Part shown: in pieces, positions 45,973-54,249 of the stretch | How positions within the stretch are numbered: position 1 is the first letter of the stretch | Layout of the letters: each line of letters begins with the position of its first letter | Source: Peteryoungia wuzhouensis | GTDB lineage: Bacteria; Pseudomonadota; Alphaproteobacteria; Rhizobiales; Rhizobiaceae | Direction of reading: 5' to 3' | DNA length: 64,000 bases | NCBI RefSeq assembly: GCF_003205195.1 | Contig: NZ_QJRY01000010.1 | Span: 1-64,000, forward strand | Program-made: the position numbers and the translations under genes | Notes under the pieces: generated by a model | The model's database searches: none | Seen by the model: the letters and a program-made list of their open reading frames with translations, nothing else | Told to the model about the DNA's origin: nothing

Positions 45973-46062
45973 TGGCGGACAGGGTGGGATTCGAACCCAC
46001 GGTACGCTTTCACGCACACACGCGTTCCAGGCGTGCGCCTTAAACCACTCGGCCACCTGTCC
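45973..46062 (-). tRNA. tRNA-Ser (anticodon GGA)
   Basis: The minus strand encodes a 90-nt class II tRNA with an encoded CCA end. The acceptor stem GGACAGG/CCTGTCC, D-arm GGCCGAGTGG, anticodon loop CTGGAAC (GGA, reads UCC/UCU), a long variable arm and the T-loop GGTTCGAATCC are all present. The long variable arm and anticodon identify serine. Confidence 0.97.
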
Positions 46063-46103
46063 AGGGGGAACGCGGGAAAAACACCGCGGTTGGTCGGGCG
46101 CGA

Positions 46104-46131
46104 TATATACCCATGAAATTCTGCCGATCAA
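46104..46131 (-). promoter_or_regulatory. Probable tRNA-Ser promoter
   Basis: On the minus strand TTGATC (46131-46126) and TATATA (46109-46104) are 16 bp apart and end about 40 bp before the tRNA 5' end. Confidence 0.45.
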
Positions 46132-46234
46132 CCGAAATCTATCATTATTTTGACATTGGCCTGCAAATCCCTATCTATAGCGCCAGACGGCAGTGGGACT
46201 GGAGACTGCCGGTCGAGTTCAGCCGGGGATGTTT

Positions 46235-46555
46235 ATGGTGCGGCTTGCGTTGAGAATGATGAGTTTGCTCCTGCTATGCGCTGGGGTGGTTGCGGCGACT
46301 GTGGATACGATTGCGTCGGTCTCGGCCTCCCGCATGATCCTGACGCCATTGTCATCAGTTTGGGCCGATGTCAGCCCGACATCGCTCTACAAACTGCAAG
46401 AAATCCTCGAAGTGCGTTTCGGCATGGGCACCTGGACTGCCTTTCACGACACGCTTCTGCCCCAGCCTGCATTTGTCGTGCTGTTCGCGCTGTCGCTGGT
46501 CTTCTGGATGCTGGGATACAAGAAGCCATCGCTGGCAGGGCGATTTGCGGCCTGA
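46235..46555 (+). CDS. Small two-helix membrane protein, function unknown
   Basis: A 106-residue protein. An N-terminal hydrophobic segment ([20 protein letters not shown]) may be a signal anchor, the middle is polar ([19 protein letters not shown]), and a second membrane helix lies near the C-terminus ([16 protein letters not shown]) before a basic tail [12 protein letters not shown] 46235 has GGGGA upstream; ATG 46229 is two codons earlier. It lies between tRNA-Ser and msrA, 142 bp before the latter. I do not recognise a family. Composition is protein-like, with a clear hydrophobic pattern. Confidence 0.65.
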   Translation: MVRLALRMMSLLLLCAGVVAATVDTIASVSASRMILTPLSSVWADVSPTSLYKLQEILEVRFGMGTWTAFHDTLLPQPAFVVLFALSLVFWMLGYKKPSLAGRFAA

Positions 46556-46697
46556 GCGCTCGCTCACGCGTTGGCACCCATTGAATAGATCGCGGCGGCC
46601 GATACATCGGTCGAGAAACCCGGTCGCCGAATACAACATATATCCGAGCTTCCGCGTCCCGACGGCGGCATTCCACCTTTCCAGAAGGAGTATCGAG

Positions 46698-47357
46698 ATG
46701 TTCCTGATCGACATGTTCAACAAGAAGACCGTGATGCCGACGTCCGAAAATGCGCTTCCCGGGCGAGCCGAGCCGCTGTCGACGGCCGAGACGCATTTTG
46801 TCTCCGGCCTGCCGCTCAAGGGTCCCTATCCCGAACAGATGAGGACGATCTATCTCGGGATGGGATGCTTCTGGGGCGCCGAGCGGCTTCTGTGGCAGAC
46901 ACCGGGTGTCTACGTGACCGCCGCCGGCTATCAGGGCGGGATCACGCCCAATCCGACCTATCAGGAAACCGTCACCGGGCTTACCGGCCACACGGAAGTG
47001 GTCAAGGTGGTCTATGATCCCGCGAAGATCGGCCTGGAGGAAATCCTCAAGATCTTCTTCGAGGCGCACGACCCGACCCAGGGTATGCGGCAGGGTAACG
47101 ACATCGGCACCACCTATCGGTCGGCAATCTATGTCGAAACCGAAGAGGACATGGCGCTTGCGATTGCGGTGCGCGACAGGTTCCAACAGGCGCTGGTGGA
47201 GGCCGGGCGCAACAGCCGGGTGACGACCGAAATTGCTCATGCCGGCCCCTTCTATTATGCCGAGGACTATCACCAGCAATATCTGGCCAAGAATCCGAAC
47301 GGCTATTGCGGCCTGCGCGGGACGGGCGTTTCCTGCCCGATCTCCCCGGCTGCGTGA
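46698..47357 (+). CDS. msrA: Peptide methionine sulfoxide reductase A
   Basis: A 219-residue cytosolic repair enzyme that reduces methionine-S-sulfoxide in proteins. The active-site motif is [13 protein letters not shown] (nucleophilic Cys near residue 56). The substrate pocket includes GYQGG, TGHTEVV and YRSAIY. The C-terminal [12 protein letters not shown] supplies candidate resolving Cys residues. ATG 46698 follows AGAAGGAG. The N-terminal 45 residues form an extension usual for the long proteobacterial form. No msrB is nearby. Confidence 0.95.
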   Translation: MFLIDMFNKKTVMPTSENALPGRAEPLSTAETHFVSGLPLKGPYPEQMRTIYLGMGCFWGAERLLWQTPGVYVTAAGYQGGITPNPTYQETVTGLTGHTEVVKVVYDPAKIGLEEILKIFFEAHDPTQGMRQGNDIGTTYRSAIYVETEEDMALAIAVRDRFQQALVEAGRNSRVTTEIAHAGPFYYAEDYHQQYLAKNPNGYCGLRGTGVSCPISPAA

Positions 47358-47613
47358 GGCGTGCTGCCCAAAGGGGCGGCACAAATCTCCTTGATCCGAC
47401 TAGATTTTCACACACGGCGCTGAATTTTCGGCACACGTGTGAATCTTTACCAGATGAAAAAAATCTGGTGAATTTTTGCAAAAGCCATGCAAGGATGCGG
47501 GCCAGCCAGGACCTCTGGAAAAGGGGAGCGGCGGTTCCGCAGACATGTCTTTCCCAACGGAAAGGCTTGCGGGAGGACCCAACAAGATCAATAGCAACAA
47601 ACAGGGCTGCACA
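47358..47613. promoter_or_regulatory. Leader of the nucleoside-transport operon with several dyads
   Basis: The 256-bp gap holds no gene. It shows CACACGTGTG (47432-47441), an outer TTCACAC/GTGTGAA pair (47407/47437) and ACCAGAT-N7-ATCTGGT (47449-47469). These are candidate operator sites for a regulator of the BMP-type nucleoside transporter. No regulator gene is adjacent. Confidence 0.45.
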
Positions 47614-48606
47614 ATGAAGAAAACCCTCCTCAGTCTCTTTGCCTTGGCCGCGATGTCGGCAACCGCGCTTGCGGCCGACGTCAAGCCGGCGCTGGTGTAT
47701 GGCACGGGCGGCAAATTCGACAAGTCGTTCAACGAAGCGGCCTATGGTGGCGCCGAGAAGTTCAAGGCCGAAACCGGCGTTGACTATCGTGACTTCGAAC
47801 CGACCAGCGACACCCAGGGCGAACAGGCGATCCGCAACTTCGCCTCGAAGGGCTTCAACCCGATCGTTGCCGTTTCCTTCGCCTGGACATCTGCCGTCGA
47901 AAAGGTTGCCGCAGAATTCCCTGACACCCAGTTCGTGATCGTCGATTCCGTCGTCGACAAGCCGAATGTCCGTTCGGTCGTCTACAAGGAAGAAGAAGGG
48001 TCCTACCTCGTCGGCCTGCTCGCCGGCATGGCATCGACCACCGGCAAGGTAGGTTTCGTCGGCGGCATGGATATTCCGCTGATCCGCAAGTTCGAATGTG
48101 GCTACGAGCAGGGCGCGCGCGCTGCCAAGGCTGACATCGAAGTTCTGCAGAACATGATCGGCACCACCGGTGCAGCCTGGAACGATCCGGTCCGGGGCGG
48201 TGAGCTGGCCAAGAACCAGATTGACCAGGGTGCCGATGTGATCTACGCGGCAGCCGGCGCTTCCGGCCTCGGCGTTCTGCAGACGGCAGCCGACAACAAG
48301 AAGTTCTCGATCGGCGTCGATTCCAACCAGAACCACCTGCAGCCGGGCTCCGTCCTGACCTCGATGGTCAAGCGCGTCGACCTCGCCGTCTACAACGCCT
48401 ATTCAGACGCGAAGAACGACAAGTTCACCCCGGGTCTGCTCGCGCTGGGCGTCAAGGAAGACGGCGTCGGCTATGCGCTCGATGACAACAATGCGAAGCT
48501 GATCACCGACGACATGAAGGCCGCCGTCGAAAAGGCGAAGGCCGACATCATCGCAGGGACTGTGAAGATCCACGACTACATGTCGGACAATTCCTGCCCG
48601 AAGTGA
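47614..48606 (+). CDS. BMP-family nucleoside-binding protein
   Basis: A 330-residue periplasmic binding protein of the basic membrane protein (BMP/Med) family. The signal peptide is MKKTLLSLFALAAMSATALA, cleaved before ADVKPALVYG; there is no lipobox Cys. Family features are GGKFDKSFNEAAYGG, VAVSFAWTSAVEKVAAEFPDTQFVIVD, EEGSYLVGLLAGM and GADVIYAAAGASGLGV. ATG 47614 is preceded by AGGGC. Downstream ATPase and permease genes plus cdd, PNP, deoC and deoA point to nucleosides as cargo. A strong terminator follows the gene. Confidence 0.9.
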   Translation: MKKTLLSLFALAAMSATALAADVKPALVYGTGGKFDKSFNEAAYGGAEKFKAETGVDYRDFEPTSDTQGEQAIRNFASKGFNPIVAVSFAWTSAVEKVAAEFPDTQFVIVDSVVDKPNVRSVVYKEEEGSYLVGLLAGMASTTGKVGFVGGMDIPLIRKFECGYEQGARAAKADIEVLQNMIGTTGAAWNDPVRGGELAKNQIDQGADVIYAAAGASGLGVLQTAADNKKFSIGVDSNQNHLQPGSVLTSMVKRVDLAVYNAYSDAKNDKFTPGLLALGVKEDGVGYALDDNNAKLITDDMKAAVEKAKADIIAGTVKIHDYMSDNSCPK

Positions 48607-48616
48607 TCTGAAATCC

Positions 48617-48655
48617 GGGCGCAGGACGGCTCCTATGTCGTCCTGCGCCCTTTTT
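48617..48655 (+). terminator. Strong terminator inside the nucleoside-transport operon
   Basis: GGGCGCAGGACG pairs with CGTCCTGCGCCC (12 bp) and is followed by TTTTT. It lies between the binding-protein stop and the ATPase start 18 bp later. It should make the binding protein far more abundant than the downstream products. Confidence 0.85.
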
Positions 48656-48672
48656 ATGTCTGGGGGACCGGA

Positions 48673-50193
48673 ATGACTGCAACCAGCCAGGTACCGGCGA
48701 TCGAACTGATCGGCATCGACAAGAAGTTCGGTGCGGTGCACGCCAACAAGAACATCAATCTCACGGTCGCCAAGGGGTCCATTCACGGCATCATCGGTGA
48801 GAATGGCGCAGGCAAGTCGACGCTGATGTCGATCCTCTACGGCTTCTACCAGGCCGACCAGGGATCCATCCAGATCGACGGCAAACCGATCACGATCCGC
48901 GACAGCCAGGCCGCCATCACCGCCGGCATCGGCATGGTGCATCAGCATTTCATGCTGGTCGAAAATTTTACGGTGCTCGAAAACCTGATGCTCGGCGCAG
49001 AAGGCGGCGCGACCTTGTCAAAGGGCGTCGACAGAGCGCGCTCAGCACTGAAGAAGCTTGAAGAGGATTACGAGCTTGAGGTCGATCCCGACGCCGTGGT
49101 CGAAGAACTTCCGGTCGGCCTGCAGCAGCGCGTGGAAATCCTGAAAGCGCTCTATCGTGGGGCCGAAATCCTGATCCTAGACGAGCCGACGGGCGTGTTG
49201 ACGCCGGCCGAAGCCGATCACCTGTTCAAGATCCTCGGCGTGCTGCGCGACCAGGGCAAGACCGTCATCCTGATCACCCACAAGCTGCGCGAGATCATGG
49301 CGATCACCGACACGGTCTCGGTCATGCGGCGCGGCGAGATCGTTGCGACGCGCAAGACGGCTGACACGACCGTCGAGGAGCTCGCAGAGCTGATGGTTGG
49401 CCGTCGCGTGCTGCTGCATGTCGACAAGCAGCCGGCCAATCCCGGCGAGATCTACCTCTCGGTGCGCAACCTGACTGTCAAGGACAGCCGCGGCGTGGTC
49501 ATGGTCGACAATGTTTCCTTCGATGTGCGCTCCGGCGAAATCGTCGGCATTGCCGGCGTCGCCGGCAATGGCCAGAGCGAACTGCTGGAAGCGATCACCG
49601 GCATCCGCAAGCCGACCTCCGGAGAAATCTGGATCGGTGGCCGCAACGTCGCCGGGCTTGATCCGGCCGAATTGCGCGGCATCGGCGTTGCGCATATTCC
49701 CGAAGACCGCCATCACATGGGTCTTGTTCTGCCCTTCGAGGAAAGCCAGAACGCCATTCTGGGCTATCATCGCGATGAGCGCTACGGAAAAGGCTTCTTT
49801 CTTGACCCGGATGCAATCCGCAAGGCCGCCGTGGCCGAGATCGAGAAATACGACATCCGACCGCCGAACCCGCGCCTCAAGACGGCGAACTTCTCCGGCG
49901 GCAATCAGCAGAAGATCGTTGTTGCCCGCGAAATCGAGCGTGATCCGAAGCTCCTGATCGTCGGCCAACCGACCCGCGGGGTCGATATCGGCGCGATCGA
50001 ATTCATCCACAAGCGGATCGTCGAGACGCGCGATACGGGCAAGGCCGTGCTGCTCGTATCCGTCGAACTCGACGAGATCCGTTCGTTGTCCGACCGTATC
50101 CTGGTGATGTTCGCCGGCAAGGTGGTTGGCGAGAAGACACCGGATGCCGGTGAACAGACACTCGGCCTTATGATGGCCGGTATTGCCGCTTGA
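48673..50193 (+). CDS. Nucleoside ABC transporter ATPase (tandem nucleotide-binding domains)
   Basis: A 506-residue protein with two fused ABC domains, like NupA/YufO and RbsA. Domain 1 has Walker A GENGAGKSTLMS and Walker B ILILDEPTGVL, but its signature reads LPVGLQQRVEILKALY in place of LSGGQ. Domain 2 has a degenerate P-loop (GIAGVAGNGQSELLEAI) with the intact signature FSGGNQQKIVVAREI. This asymmetry is usual for the class. It pairs with the two permeases encoded next; ATG 48673 follows GGGGGACC. Confidence 0.92.
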   Translation: MTATSQVPAIELIGIDKKFGAVHANKNINLTVAKGSIHGIIGENGAGKSTLMSILYGFYQADQGSIQIDGKPITIRDSQAAITAGIGMVHQHFMLVENFTVLENLMLGAEGGATLSKGVDRARSALKKLEEDYELEVDPDAVVEELPVGLQQRVEILKALYRGAEILILDEPTGVLTPAEADHLFKILGVLRDQGKTVILITHKLREIMAITDTVSVMRRGEIVATRKTADTTVEELAELMVGRRVLLHVDKQPANPGEIYLSVRNLTVKDSRGVVMVDNVSFDVRSGEIVGIAGVAGNGQSELLEAITGIRKPTSGEIWIGGRNVAGLDPAELRGIGVAHIPEDRHHMGLVLPFEESQNAILGYHRDERYGKGFFLDPDAIRKAAVAEIEKYDIRPPNPRLKTANFSGGNQQKIVVAREIERDPKLLIVGQPTRGVDIGAIEFIHKRIVETRDTGKAVLLVSVELDEIRSLSDRILVMFAGKVVGEKTPDAGEQTLGLMMAGIAA

Positions 50194-50200
50194 GGATTTG

Positions 50201-51304
50201 ATGAGCACTGCATCCGTACCCCTTCCAAACTGGATCAATTATGCGCTGCTGCCGCTGATCAACCTGACGCTGGCCTTTCTGGTGTCCGGTCTCGTGGTCT
50301 GGATCATCGGGGAAAACCCGTGGGAAGCATTGAAGCTAATGCTGCAAGGCGCGCTTGGGCGCGGCGAGGGCATCGGCTTTACGCTGTTTTATGCGACGAA
50401 CTTCATCTTCACCGGCCTATCGGTGGCGGTCGCCTACCATGCCGGACTGTTCAACATCGGCTCTGAAGGACAGGCCTATGTCGGCGGACTTGGGGCCGCA
50501 CTCGCGGCGCTGGCTCTGGACCATTATGTGCCGTGGTATGTGACGATGCCGTTCGCAATCATCGGCGCTGCTCTTTTCGGCGCCGCCTGGGCGCTGATAC
50601 CGGCTTTGCTGCAGGCAAAGCGTGGCAGCCACATCGTCATCACCACGATCATGTTCAACTTCATCGGCGCGGCGCTGATGGTTTATCTGCTCGTGAATGT
50701 GTTCATCGTGCCCGGCAAGATGGCGCCGGAAACGCGCACCTTCCTCGAAGGCGGCCAATTGCCCAAGCTCGATTGGCTGATCGCCATGTTCGGCGGCAAG
50801 CTGGGCCCTGCCCCGTTCAACGTCTCTTTCCTCATCGCACTCGCGATGTGCTTCGTGGTGTGGGTGTTGATTTGGCGGACGAAGCTCGGCTTCGAAATGC
50901 GGACCATGGGTCTAAGCCGGTCGGCTGCCGATTATGCCGGCATATCCTACACCAAGATCGTGGTCATCACGATGCTGATTTCCGGTGGTCTTGCGGGCAT
51001 GATGGCTCTCAACCCCGTGCTCGGCGCCTCGGCCCGCCTGCAAGTCGAGTTCGTGGGCGGCGCAGGTTTCGTCGGCATCGCAGTCTCGCTGATGGGGCGC
51101 AACCATCCGCTCGGCATCATCATCGCCGCCATCCTGTTCGGCGTACTTTATCAGGGCGGCGCCGAACTCTCCTTCGACATGCCTAACATCACCCGCGACA
51201 TGATCGTGGTCATCCAGGGCCTCGTCATCCTGTTTGCCGGCGCGCTTGAATTCATGTGCAGGCCGATGATCGTTCGAGCTTACCAGACGTTCGTGAAGGG
51301 TTGA
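50201..51304 (+). CDS. Nucleoside ABC transporter permease 1 (NupB/YufP type)
   Basis: A 367-residue inner-membrane permease of the BPD_transp_2 class, with about ten hydrophobic segments. Landmarks are YHAGLFNIGSEGQAYVGGLGAALAA (residues about 75-100), KRGSHIVITTIMFNFIGAAL and GAGFVGIAVSLMGRNHPLGIIIAAILFG. ATG 50201 follows GAGGATTT; seven base pairs separate it from the ATPase stop codon. Pairs with permease 2. Confidence 0.9.
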   Translation: MSTASVPLPNWINYALLPLINLTLAFLVSGLVVWIIGENPWEALKLMLQGALGRGEGIGFTLFYATNFIFTGLSVAVAYHAGLFNIGSEGQAYVGGLGAALAALALDHYVPWYVTMPFAIIGAALFGAAWALIPALLQAKRGSHIVITTIMFNFIGAALMVYLLVNVFIVPGKMAPETRTFLEGGQLPKLDWLIAMFGGKLGPAPFNVSFLIALAMCFVVWVLIWRTKLGFEMRTMGLSRSAADYAGISYTKIVVITMLISGGLAGMMALNPVLGASARLQVEFVGGAGFVGIAVSLMGRNHPLGIIIAAILFGVLYQGGAELSFDMPNITRDMIVVIQGLVILFAGALEFMCRPMIVRAYQTFVKG

Positions 51305-51314
51305 GGATCAGACC

Positions 51315-52286
51315 ATGGATACTTTCGACATCCTCATCAGCATTCTCGGGTCGACCATCCGCCTGTCGATCCCGTTGATCTTCACGGCGCTCGCCGGGCT
51401 TTTCTCAGAACGCGCCGGTATTTTCGATATCGGGCTCGAGGGGAAGATGCTGGCTGCCGCCTTTGCAGCTGCCTGCACGGCCCATCTGACGGGTTCGGCC
51501 TGGGCAGGACTCGCCGCCGGGATCGGCATCTCGCTGTTTTTCTCGCTCATCCATGGGTTTGCCTCGATCACCAATCGTGGCAACCAGATCGTCTCGGGCG
51601 TGGCGCTGAATTTTGTTGCCGCCGGCCTCACAGTCGTGCTCGGGCAAGCCTGGTTCGGCCAGGGCGGACGCACGCCGCAGGTGACCAATGACGGACGCTT
51701 TTCGCCGATCATCCTGCCGGGTGCCGACGCGATGCGAGATGTGCCCTTTATTGGACCGATCTATGCGAACGTGATCTCGGGCAACAACATTCTTACCTAT
51801 CTCGCCTTCCTCGCCGTGCCGCTGTCTTGGTGGGTGCTCTACCGCACACGCTTCGGCCTGCGTTTGCGCGCTGTGGGTGAGAACCCGGGCGCTGTGGATA
51901 CGGCCGGCATCTCGGTGACTTATCTACGCTACCGGGCCGTGCTGGTTGCCGGCTTCCTCTGCGGCTTTGCGGGCACTTATCTCGCGATCGCGCAGTCAGC
52001 GGCCTTCATCAAGGACATGTCAGCGGGCAAGGGCTATATCGCGCTGGCGGCGCTCATCTTCGCCAAGTGGAAGCCTGTGCCTGTCATGTTCGCCTGCCTT
52101 CTTTTCGGATTCCTCGACGCACTCGCCAACTTCATGCAGGGCAAGGCTGTTCCGGGAATCGGCGAAGTGCCGGTCCAGATCTTCCAGGCGCTGCCCTATA
52201 TCCTGACCTGCGTTTTGCTGGCCGGTTTCATCGGTGCCGCCAACCCGCCCAAGGCCGGTGGCGTGCCCTACACAAAGGAGCGTTGA
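51315..52286 (+). CDS. Nucleoside ABC transporter permease 2 (NupC/YufQ type)
   Basis: A 323-residue permease of the same class: FTALAGLFSERAGIFDIGLEGKMLAAAFAAA near the N-terminus, FASITNRGNQIVSGVALNFVAAGL in the middle and GKGYIALAALIFAKWKPVPVMFACLLFGFLDA near the C-terminus. It starts 10 bp after permease 1 and ends 2 bp before cdd. Together with permease 1 and the tandem ATPase it forms the nucleoside importer. Confidence 0.9.
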   Translation: MDTFDILISILGSTIRLSIPLIFTALAGLFSERAGIFDIGLEGKMLAAAFAAACTAHLTGSAWAGLAAGIGISLFFSLIHGFASITNRGNQIVSGVALNFVAAGLTVVLGQAWFGQGGRTPQVTNDGRFSPIILPGADAMRDVPFIGPIYANVISGNNILTYLAFLAVPLSWWVLYRTRFGLRLRAVGENPGAVDTAGISVTYLRYRAVLVAGFLCGFAGTYLAIAQSAAFIKDMSAGKGYIALAALIFAKWKPVPVMFACLLFGFLDALANFMQGKAVPGIGEVPVQIFQALPYILTCVLLAGFIGAANPPKAGGVPYTKER

Positions 52287-52288
52287 TC

Positions 52289-52681
52289 ATGGCTCACGAT
52301 CTCTTCGAGGCCGCACGCGGCGCGATGGCGTTTGCGCATGCGCCCTACTCGAAATTCCCCGTGGGTGCTGCGATCCGCGCCGATGACGGGAAGATCTATA
52401 CCGGCGCCAATATCGAGAACCTTTCGTTCCCGCAGGGATGGTGCGCGGAACCAACGGCCATCGGCTGCATGATCATGGGCGGAGGCAAGAAGATCGTCGA
52501 GATGGCCGTCATTGCCGAAAAGCTCGCGCTCTGCCCGCCGTGCGGCGGTTGCCGCCAGAAGATCTCGGAATTCGCCAGCGCCGAGACCAAGATCTATCTC
52601 TGCGACGAGGTTGGCGTGCAGAAGACCGTGACGATGGATGAGCTGTTGCCGCTGAGCTTCAAGACCGAGATCCTCGGATGA
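52289..52681 (+). CDS. cdd: Cytidine deaminase
   Basis: A 130-residue zinc enzyme converting cytidine and deoxycytidine to uridine forms. Metal and catalytic residues are in QGWCAEPTAIGCMI (Cys and proton-shuttle Glu) and CPPCGGCRQ (two Cys). The substrate motif is the N-terminal HAPYSKFPVGAAI with GANIENLSFP. The all-Cys ligand set fits the short tetrameric form. ATG 52289 follows AAAGGAGCG. The stop overlaps the next start by 4 bases. Confidence 0.94.
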   Translation: MAHDLFEAARGAMAFAHAPYSKFPVGAAIRADDGKIYTGANIENLSFPQGWCAEPTAIGCMIMGGGKKIVEMAVIAEKLALCPPCGGCRQKISEFASAETKIYLCDEVGVQKTVTMDELLPLSFKTEILG

Positions 52682-53484
52682 AGGCCGCGGTCGATCTTCT
52701 GGTCGAACGTCTGAACGGCCTCATGCCGCGTTATGGCATCGTTCTGGGTTCCGGCCTCGGTTCCCTGGTCGGTGAAGTCCGCGATGCCGTCCGCATCCCC
52801 TACTCCGACCTGCCGGGCTTCCCCGTCAGCGCCGTTTCCGGCCATGCCGGTGAACTGGTAGCCGGTTATCTCGGCAAGACCCCTGTCATCATGCTGGCAG
52901 GCCGCGTTCACTATTATGAGCACGGCGACGCAAACGCGATGCGTGGGCCAATCGAAGTGCTGATGGGGCTCGGCGTCAGGTCGCTGATCCTGACCAATGC
53001 CGCCGGTTCGTTGCGCGAAGATATGCCGCCGGGCTCGGTGATGCAGATCAGCGATCACATCAATTATTCCGGCATGAACCCGCTGATCGGCGAGCCGAGC
53101 GATGGACGCTTCGTCGGCATGACGTCCGCCTACGACGCCGACCTGTCGGCCGCGATGCGCGAGGCCGCCGCCGCCGAGGCCATCGATCTCTCGCAGGGCG
53201 TCTACATGTGGTTTTCCGGGCCGAGCTTCGAGACGCCCGCAGAGATCCGGATGGCGCGCGTGCTGGGTGCTGACGCGGTCGGCATGTCGACGGTGCCGGA
53301 AGTGATCCTGGCACGTTTCTTTGGCCTTAGGGTTGCGGCAGCCTCCGTGATCACCAATTATGGGGCCGGCATGACCGGTGGCGAACTGAGCCACGAAGAA
53401 ACCAAAGACATGGCGCCGATCGGCGGCAAACGTCTGGCCCGCATCCTGACGCGGATGATCGGCGGAGGAAACGATATTGGATAA
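52678..53484 (+). CDS. Purine-nucleoside phosphorylase (PNP-II, inosine/guanosine type)
   Basis: A 268-residue enzyme that phosphorolyses purine nucleosides to base and (deoxy)ribose 1-phosphate. Family features are YGIVLGSGLGSL (phosphate site), GHAGELVAGYL, MLAGRVHYYEHGD, ILTNAAGSL, MWFSGPSFETPAEIRMARVLGADAVGMSTVPE and ITNYGAGMTGG. It resembles the trimeric PunA/DeoD2 class, not the hexameric E. coli DeoD. ATG 52678 overlaps the cdd stop, and its own end overlaps deoC by 8 bases. Confidence 0.92.
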   Translation: MKAAVDLLVERLNGLMPRYGIVLGSGLGSLVGEVRDAVRIPYSDLPGFPVSAVSGHAGELVAGYLGKTPVIMLAGRVHYYEHGDANAMRGPIEVLMGLGVRSLILTNAAGSLREDMPPGSVMQISDHINYSGMNPLIGEPSDGRFVGMTSAYDADLSAAMREAAAAEAIDLSQGVYMWFSGPSFETPAEIRMARVLGADAVGMSTVPEVILARFFGLRVAAASVITNYGAGMTGGELSHEETKDMAPIGGKRLARILTRMIGGGNDIG

Positions 53485-54247
53485 CCAGGAACTGCGCTTT
53501 GTCGCATCGCGAGCGCTTTCGCTGCTCGATCTCACAAACCTGAAGGACGACTGCACCCCGGAACAGATCGTAACGCTCTGCGGCAAAGCGCAGACCGCCT
53601 TTGGTCCGACGGCTGCGATCTGCATCTGGCCGCGCTTCGTCATGCAGGCTCGCACGCTTCTTGGACCTGACAGTCCGATCCGGATCGCCACTGTTGTGAA
53701 CTTTCCCTCTGGCGCGATGAAGATCGAGGACGTGCTGGCGGAGACCCGTGACGCGGTTGCCGATGGCGCCGACGATATCGATCTCGTCATCCCCTATCGC
53801 GCCTTGGCTTCGGGCAACGAGACGGCGGTGACGGACATGGTGACGGCGGTGAAGGCAGCCTGCGGCAATGCGATCCTGAAGACCATTCTGGAAACCGGCG
53901 AGCTCAAGGATATCTCTTTGATCCGCAAGGCCTCGGATCTCGCGATCGCGGCCGGTGCCGACTTCATCAAAACCTCGACCGGCAAGGTCGGCGTCAATGC
54001 GACGCTCGAAGCGGCAGACATCATGTTGCAGGCGATCCGCGACAGCCGCAAGAAGGTCGGTTTCAAGCCGGCCGGTGGAATTTCGACTGTCGCTGACGCC
54101 GCCCACTATCTGAAGCTCGCAGACACCATAATGGGCGAAGACTGGGTCATGCCATCAACATTCCGCTTTGGCGCATCCGGGTTGCTCGACAGCATTGTCG
54201 CTGTTCTCTCCGGCCAGCAGGCATCGGCCCCAACGTCAGGGTATTGA
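53477..54247 (+). CDS. deoC: Deoxyribose-phosphate aldolase
   Basis: A 256-residue class I aldolase splitting 2-deoxyribose 5-phosphate to glyceraldehyde 3-phosphate and acetaldehyde. The Schiff-base Lys is in [18 protein letters not shown] and the second catalytic Lys in [13 protein letters not shown]. The start is TTG 53477, supported by GGAGGAAAC just upstream and an N-terminus of the right length ([13 protein letters not shown]). It overlaps the PNP stop by 8 bases. Confidence 0.93.
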   Translation: MDNQELRFVASRALSLLDLTNLKDDCTPEQIVTLCGKAQTAFGPTAAICIWPRFVMQARTLLGPDSPIRIATVVNFPSGAMKIEDVLAETRDAVADGADDIDLVIPYRALASGNETAVTDMVTAVKAACGNAILKTILETGELKDISLIRKASDLAIAAGADFIKTSTGKVGVNATLEAADIMLQAIRDSRKKVGFKPAGGISTVADAAHYLKLADTIMGEDWVMPSTFRFGASGLLDSIVAVLSGQQASAPTSGY

Positions 54248-54249
54248 CC

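Noticed and set aside
33261..46062. A tRNA-integrated genomic island
   Set aside because: No integrase, transposase or duplicated tRNA end is visible in the window; kept only as a low-scored suspicion.
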